DNA from: Nissolia schottii
Lineage: Eukaryota; Streptophyta; Magnoliopsida; Fabales; Fabaceae
Assembly (NCBI GenBank): GCA_003254905.1
Contig: QANU01073812.1
Coordinates: 186,583-250,582, forward strand
Direction of reading: 5' to 3'
Length of the DNA stretch: 64,000 nucleotides
This document shows, one piece after another, positions 58,322 to 64,000 of the stretch (its first letter is position 1; every line of letters starts with the position of its first letter). The translations under genes and the position numbers were made by a program. Under the pieces are notes generated by a model. That model ran no database searches and was not told the origin of the DNA. It saw only the letters and a list, made by a program, of their open reading frames with translations.

Positions 58322-59869
58322 ATATCACGCACAAACAATGTTGTCACCGGTTTGTTTTCATTGGAGATACTTTAACTCGTTCTGGTATTTTTTGAGTAAT
58401 ATTTTGTACTCTATTTTTAACGTGACTTCAACCGCTTGTTCCAGAAATTGTGTGCATTAATCTGGTAACCTCAAAATATTTTTATCTCCTATTTGACTAT
58501 ACTATTTTTATCATGTGTGGATCTTTTGAGCATATTGTTCTATTATTTATTCTACCTTTTTAATAGTGAATAAGTTTTCGTCTCGATAGTTATTTGAAAA
58601 TAATATTAACATGTTTGGATTTCTATTTGAAAAGCACCAAACTATAATTAGAACAAAAGTTATTCTATAATCACTTTTGTGCAAGGCGAGTTCTATGGTA
58701 CCGGCGGGACAAGTTTTAGTTGTATGGCACATCTTGATTTAACCATATCTAGTGAAAGTAGTTAAAATTCAATGCATCATATCATCAAACTTGTTTGGAC
58801 AATCAAGGATTCACTAAAATAATAATTTCGCTTTAGGGGAAAAAATTGAGAGTTTGTATATTTATATCAATAAAATGAATTTTATATATGAATTACACTT
58901 TACTCATTTTCTTTTAAAATAATAGTCCACTTTTGGACACCATAAAAATTAAGAAAAAACATAAATGTTATTGAAAGTAATAAAAAAATTCTTTAATTAA
59001 CAAAATTCTCTTTATTTAAAAATAAGCATACTTTACTAACATTTTTATGAGTGTGATAAATATTAAATGTATTAGTGAGTGGGACAAATAATTTTGAGTG
59101 AGACATTAATTATTAAATACATTAATAATGAGTAATGCTTAGGTCTCATAATTCATTCTCTAAACTTTCTCATAACTATTAAATGAGGTAGAAAGTGGAT
59201 GCATTTAATATCTTAATGGCCATATGAAAATTTCACGAGTTATCACATGTCACAAACAAGAACGTTTTTTAACACCAATTTCACACACATGACGAGACTC
59301 ACTCTTATACATATAAATATGGACTTATAATGTGTATATAAAACCGAACATGATATTTATACATGTTTATTGTACAAATAACATCACCTTATCGCAAATT
59401 AAATCTTTGCTTGCCTTGTTTTTCTTTCTCTCTCCCCTTTATTGTTGGACCGAGAAAACCAAATGATTAGATGCCTCATTTTTACCAACGTAAATTTCAT
59501 CACTTAAATGCGTTCTCACTCTTTATAAGGTTTTTCCAATTTTGGATCTTCTAAAATTTTTACACTAACTTTTTTTTTTTTTCATTTTTAATTCTTTTTT
59601 TTTCATTTTTAATTCTTGCATATTTTAAAAATATTATTTGAATTAAAAACTCAACAGTAAATGAAAGGAACAAAAAAAAAAAAAAAATTAGAATGATTAA
59701 AATTAAAACAAGAAGAGAGACGAAAAATTGTGGGGCCAAGCGAGGTTAATGTGCTTGTGTCGATAGGAAAGGATGTGGATCTACCTGGTTGAAGAGAAGG
59801 GTCAAGCAACGTCTTCTTAGCTAAGTCTTTGGATCTGTTTCTCTCTCCGCTCCAAATCAGCAGCCAGCG
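58322..59869. other. Intergenic and promoter of the mannosidase gene
   Basis: Very AT-rich to about 59690, then mixed sequence up to the start codon. No gene seen. Confidence 0.4.
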
Positions 59870-62800
59870 ATGGTGAATTATGCGGCGGAGGAGGAGGAAG
59901 CAGCCAAACAAGGGAAGAAGATGGCCCTTGATTCCGGCTGGCTGGCAGCAAGGTCCACTGACGTCAATTTCTCTGGCACTCAGCTCACCACCACTCACCC
60001 TCCCACCACTCCCCCCACCTCACCATGGATGGAAGCTCTTGTGCCTGCCACGTAATCTCTTCTCTCTCTCTCTCTCTCTCTCACCTCACACACACTTTCT
60101 GCTTATGTGTGTAGCTAGCTTAGCTTCAATGCATGTACATATCCAGCATGACGCCTCTATGACCAGATAAGAATCTCTCCTTGATAATTGCTTTATGTGA
60201 CTTTTGATCCGTTTTTGTTGGACAGTGTTCTGGCAACCTTGGTGAAGAACAAAGTGGTTCCTGATCCTTTTTATGGGCTTGGGAATGAGGCAATCCTGGA
60301 TATTGCTGATTCTGGAAGAGAGTACTACACTTTCTGGTTCTTCACAACATTTCATTGTAAGCTGGTATGAATTTTGCTCTGTTTCTATGATGGTATTATG
60401 CAATTTTAGTTAAGTTTGGACTTCAGTTTATGGGGCCCTTTTTCTGGTTTATGGGTTCTAATATTGCTCATTTTGTTGGTGAAATTTGTGGGCTGTTAGA
60501 ATTGGTTTCATAACTTTGTACTTAGAGTTTGATGGAGGTTGCAAATTATTTGACTCATTTTGCAGTCTGACAATCAGCACTGTGATCTGAACTTTCGTGG
60601 TGTCAATTACTCTGCCGAAGTATACTTAAATGGGCACAAAATGGTCCTCCCAAAAGGAATGTTCCGGAGGCATTCTCTCGATGTCACTGATATTCTTCAT
60701 CCTGATGGCACTAACCTGCTTGCTGTTCTAGTTCACCCGCCGGATCATCCAGGGGCGATTCCTCCCGAGGGAGGACAAGGCGGTGATCATGAGGTCAAAC
60801 ATTAAATTGATGAATCCTATCCATCACATGTTTCCTTCTCAGTTAACTTTATTATTATGTGAAAGTTTCAAGTATCAATTCAAGTGGTTGATGACTTCTG
60901 AAAACAGCTGAAATTTAAGAGAGCGAGTGATGGATTATCTTAGCAATGCTTTTTTCGTTCCTTTGTGCAGATAGGAAAGGATGTGGCCACACAATATGTT
61001 GAAGGCTGGGATTGGATAGCTCCTATAAGGTGGGTGACATTGCTATTACTTTTTATGAAAACTTACCATCCTTTTCCTTTTCGGATAGCCAGTGTCTGAG
61101 TTATGGATTGTTGTTGCGGTAAAACACTAACATCATCATTCTGATGTTGTTAATGAATCAATGAATTTTATATTTTTATGTGGTTATTTAAATGACTAGA
61201 AAGTTTATTTCGTTGATAACATGGAGAAATATATATATATGTATATATATTCCTTCTCTCACAATGAATGTTGATGTAAACATGGCATAATGTTTGGACT
61301 CAAAATGCAAAGTTAAGGTATCAAATAAGTAGAAGCATGCAAACATTAATATATCTTATGGTACCGAAGTTTCTTTAGGATAATTGTTTAAATTTCTTTC
61401 TGGTGACTTCATGATGTCTTTCTAGTCACTAAGATGAACAAGAAAAAGAAACAAAAAAAGAGGGCCTTTTCGGCATTGCTTGGTGACTATCTGAGATTTG
61501 AAAAGTTTCTGAACTACGAAGAAGCAAGATAAAGCAAAATTTGTCAATAGCTAATGCAAGTGTTAATTTGATTGCAGGGATAGGAATACTGGAATATGGG
61601 ATGAGGTTTCCATTTATATTACTGGGGTGAGTCTTAAGAAATGCTTTAGTTGCTTCTATTTTTTTTTTCTTTTATTCATCTAAGGATTTGCCACTAAGTC
61701 AAATTATCAACGCCTTTCTTCTCTTCCTCATCCTTCTCTATGCAATGCACTGTCTTTCCCCTTTTCCCCGGAAGAAGATAGGATTTTTATCTTTTCATCT
61801 AGTCTCAAGTAATTCATGGTCAAATTTTGCCGAACTCCATCGTATCCAACCAGATATTGTCACTGAGATATAATTTGGTGAACCACTGAGATGTTTGGAA
61901 AACAAAACCAGAATATTGCAGAGACATGAGCTAGACATTAGTTTCTTTGTTAATCTTGTTTTTCATGCATTCCATACATTCTATAAATCTGATTACACAT
62001 GTTTAGAGTTAATATTTTTATCTTTAAATATGATTTGATGTGCATGTTTGGTGCAGCCAGTAAAAATAATTGACCCACACTTGGTGTCATCATTTTCTGA
62101 CAACTATAAGAGAGTATATCTACATGCCACAAGTGAGTTGGAAAATAAGAGCTCCATGACTGCTGAGTGTTCTTTGACTATTCAAGTGACAACAGAACTT
62201 GAGGGCAGCATTCACTTAGTAGAGCATCATCAAACTCAAAATCTTTCAGTTCCTGCAAAATCGCGGGTACAATATACATTTCCTGAGGTCAGTGATATCA
62301 ATCATTCTGCTTATGGAAAATGTTAAATCCACTGTTTGTATGCGTGTGTTTAGACCTTTTGAAACATTAAGAATTTAATTGTTAGCTCAAATCTTTATCA
62401 ACACATTTGGTACTTCAAATATGTTTTTCAGATTTCATACCTCGTGATCAATAGTTCACTTTATCATCTTCATCTCTCGTCTCCGCTATGGCTTATGTCA
62501 CTCACTCACTCATTTTTATTTTTTTTGCTTGCTTTTTCTAAGTTGATAAAATATTTGATCCTAGATTGATTATATTTGTTAGCCTCCTTTTTACCATTGA
62601 TCCTGCTAACTTGTTAAGTTGCATAAGTTGGAGTCTGAGTTTGATGCTTCTATTCAAGTGCTAATGGTCTGTACTCTGTATTGGTAGCTCTTCTTCTACA
62701 AGCCCAATTTATGGTGGCCCAATGGAATGGGGAAGCAAAATTTGTATAATGTTGTCATCAACATTGATGTTAAAGGATTTGGGGAGTCTGATTCATGGAG

Positions 62801-63971
62801 CCATTACTTCGGATTCCGCAAAATCGAGAGCCATATTGATGATGCTACCGGCGGAAGGTAATGGTAGTTTCTAACATTTCTTCAATGTTATAATTTTCAC
62901 GCTTTACATAGTAGGATTTAATTCAAGCTTTAAATTGTATCCGTTATATGTTTTGCTGCATGTATTTTATTTCATAAAGGTTGTTCAAAGTCAATGGAGA
63001 GCCAATTTTTATACGAGGGGGTAACTGGATATTGTCTGATGGGCTATTGCGACTTTCGAAGAAGCGGTATCATACAGATATCAAGTTTCATGCAGACATG
63101 AATTTTAACATGATTCGTTGCTGGGGCGGTGGACTGGCTGAAAGGCCAGAGTTTTATCATTATTGTGACTATTATGGCCTTCTGGTAAGTTGTACCAGTA
63201 CCACACCCTGATATGGATTTGGTTATGTTATTTATCTTTATGTTACATTAATGGAAGCGTTGGCTTTGATAATTGATCATATTGCTGATTTAAATCTTGT
63301 AGGTATGGCAAGAGTTCTGGATTACCGGGGATGTCGATGGACGTGGTATCCCAGTATCTAATCCAAATGGTCCACTGGACCATGACCTTTTTTTGTTTTG
63401 TGCAAGAGACACAGTCAAACTTCTTAGGAATCATGCTAGTCTTGCCCTTTGGGTTGGTGGAAATGAACAAATTCCACCACATGATATAAATGCTGCTCTG
63501 AAAAATGACCTGAAACTCCATCCTTCTTTTGAACATGTAAATGAAAATGGCAAAACTGTTGGTGAGTTGTCCCCATTGTTGGAGGACCCTAGCCAGTATC
63601 TCGATGGTACGCGTATTTACATAGAAGGATCATTGTGGGATGGATTTGCAGATGGGAGGGGGAACTTCACTGATGGACCTTATGAGATTCAAAAGCCTGA
63701 GGATTTCTTCAAGGATGGTTTTTACGAGTATGGATTCAACCCGGAGGTTGGTTCCGTAGGAATGCCTGTTGCTGCTACCATAAGAGCAACAATGCCTACA
63801 GAAGGATGGCAGGTACCATTGTTTAAGAAACTTTCCAATGGTTATGTAGAAGAAGTTCCAAATCCCATATGGAAATACCATAAGTACATTCCATATTCAA
63901 AACCGACCAAGGTTCATGACCAAATTCTGCTTTATGGTGATACAAAAGATCTTGATGATTTTTGTTTGAAG
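59870..63971 (+). CDS. EBM: Mannosylglycoprotein endo-beta-mannosidase (GH2), 5' part
   Basis: Exons: 59870-60051, 60226-60364, 60566-60793, 60971-61029, 61578-61626, 62057-62287, 62688-62857, 62980-63184, 63303-63971, all in phase for 644 codons; the last ends at AAG|GTAAAG and the gene continues beyond the window. The family cuts Man-beta-GlcNAc in plant N-glycans, a step in glycoprotein breakdown. The sugar-binding N-terminal domain ([33 protein letters not shown]), the immunoglobulin-like beta-sandwich and the GH2 TIM-barrel start ([32 protein letters not shown]) are intact. The likely acid/base is E476 in WVGGNEQ; E569 in FNPEVGS is the candidate nucleophile, both by family analogy. No signal peptide is visible. 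The ATG at 59870 follows a stop-free GC-richer leader and gives the known N-terminal pattern after an extra acidic stretch. Confidence 0.94.
60059..60082 (+). repeat. (TC)n microsatellite in intron 1 of the mannosidase gene
   Basis: About 12 TC units just after the exon 1 donor. Confidence 0.9.
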
Positions 63972-64000
63972 GTAAAGATAAATGTTAATACCGGTGGCCA

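Noticed and set aside
1..64000. CRISPR arrays, operons, bacterial-type origins or riboswitches
   Set aside because: The window is plant nuclear DNA with introns and no regularly spaced repeat-spacer array.

Overview
The window is nuclear DNA from a flowering plant, most likely a papilionoid legume of the soybean type. The reasons are the AT-rich intergenic DNA, many short introns with GT-AG borders, plant-specific gene families and legume-like retroelements. The species call is inference. Five protein-coding genes were rebuilt exon by exon from splice signals and reading phase: (1) + strand 8822-18991, an 874-aa IDM1-like chromatin protein with two TDBD modules, two PHD fingers and a GNAT acetyltransferase domain; (2) - strand 38561-25382, the plastid arginine-biosynthesis enzyme ArgJ in 16 exons; (3) - strand 44411-43071, SLOW GREEN 1-like, a plastid TPR protein; (4) + strand 52117-55068, a shorter TDBD protein with a tandem-repeat region; (5) + strand 59870 to the window end, endo-beta-mannosidase, of which the first nine exons are present.

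Layout: 1-8.1 kb is repeat-rich and dominated by a 4-kb solo LTR with a 5-bp target duplication. 8.1-19.3 kb is the PHD/GNAT gene. 19.3-25.4 kb is intergenic, with a foldback repeat, a 270-bp tandem repeat and possible CACTA and Helitron ends. 25.4-38.6 kb is ArgJ; its intron 11 holds a hAT-like MITE whose last 5 bp were the target of a very young Ty3/gypsy chromovirus, and intron 12 holds a copia-like LTR. 39-41.4 kb holds a broken RPA-like OB-fold fragment in a probable Helitron remnant. 43-44.4 kb is SG1. 44.6-51.1 kb is a decayed Tat-lineage element with an antisense ORF and a 3' LTR, itself interrupted by a nested solo LTR. 51.1-55.1 kb is the second TDBD gene. 55.9-58.3 kb holds a LINE-type RNase H remnant with a sequence gap and two inverted-repeat MITEs. 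59.8-64 kb is the mannosidase gene.

The genes do not form a pathway. ArgJ and SG1 act in plastids, the mannosidase acts in N-glycan breakdown, and the two TDBD genes are probably nuclear regulators. The most instructive structures are the two dated nests of mobile elements, the shared exon design of the two TDBD genes 34 kb apart, the non-canonical GC-AG intron of ArgJ, and an overlapping upstream reading frame at the ArgJ start. I saw no clear candidate for a wholly new biological system.
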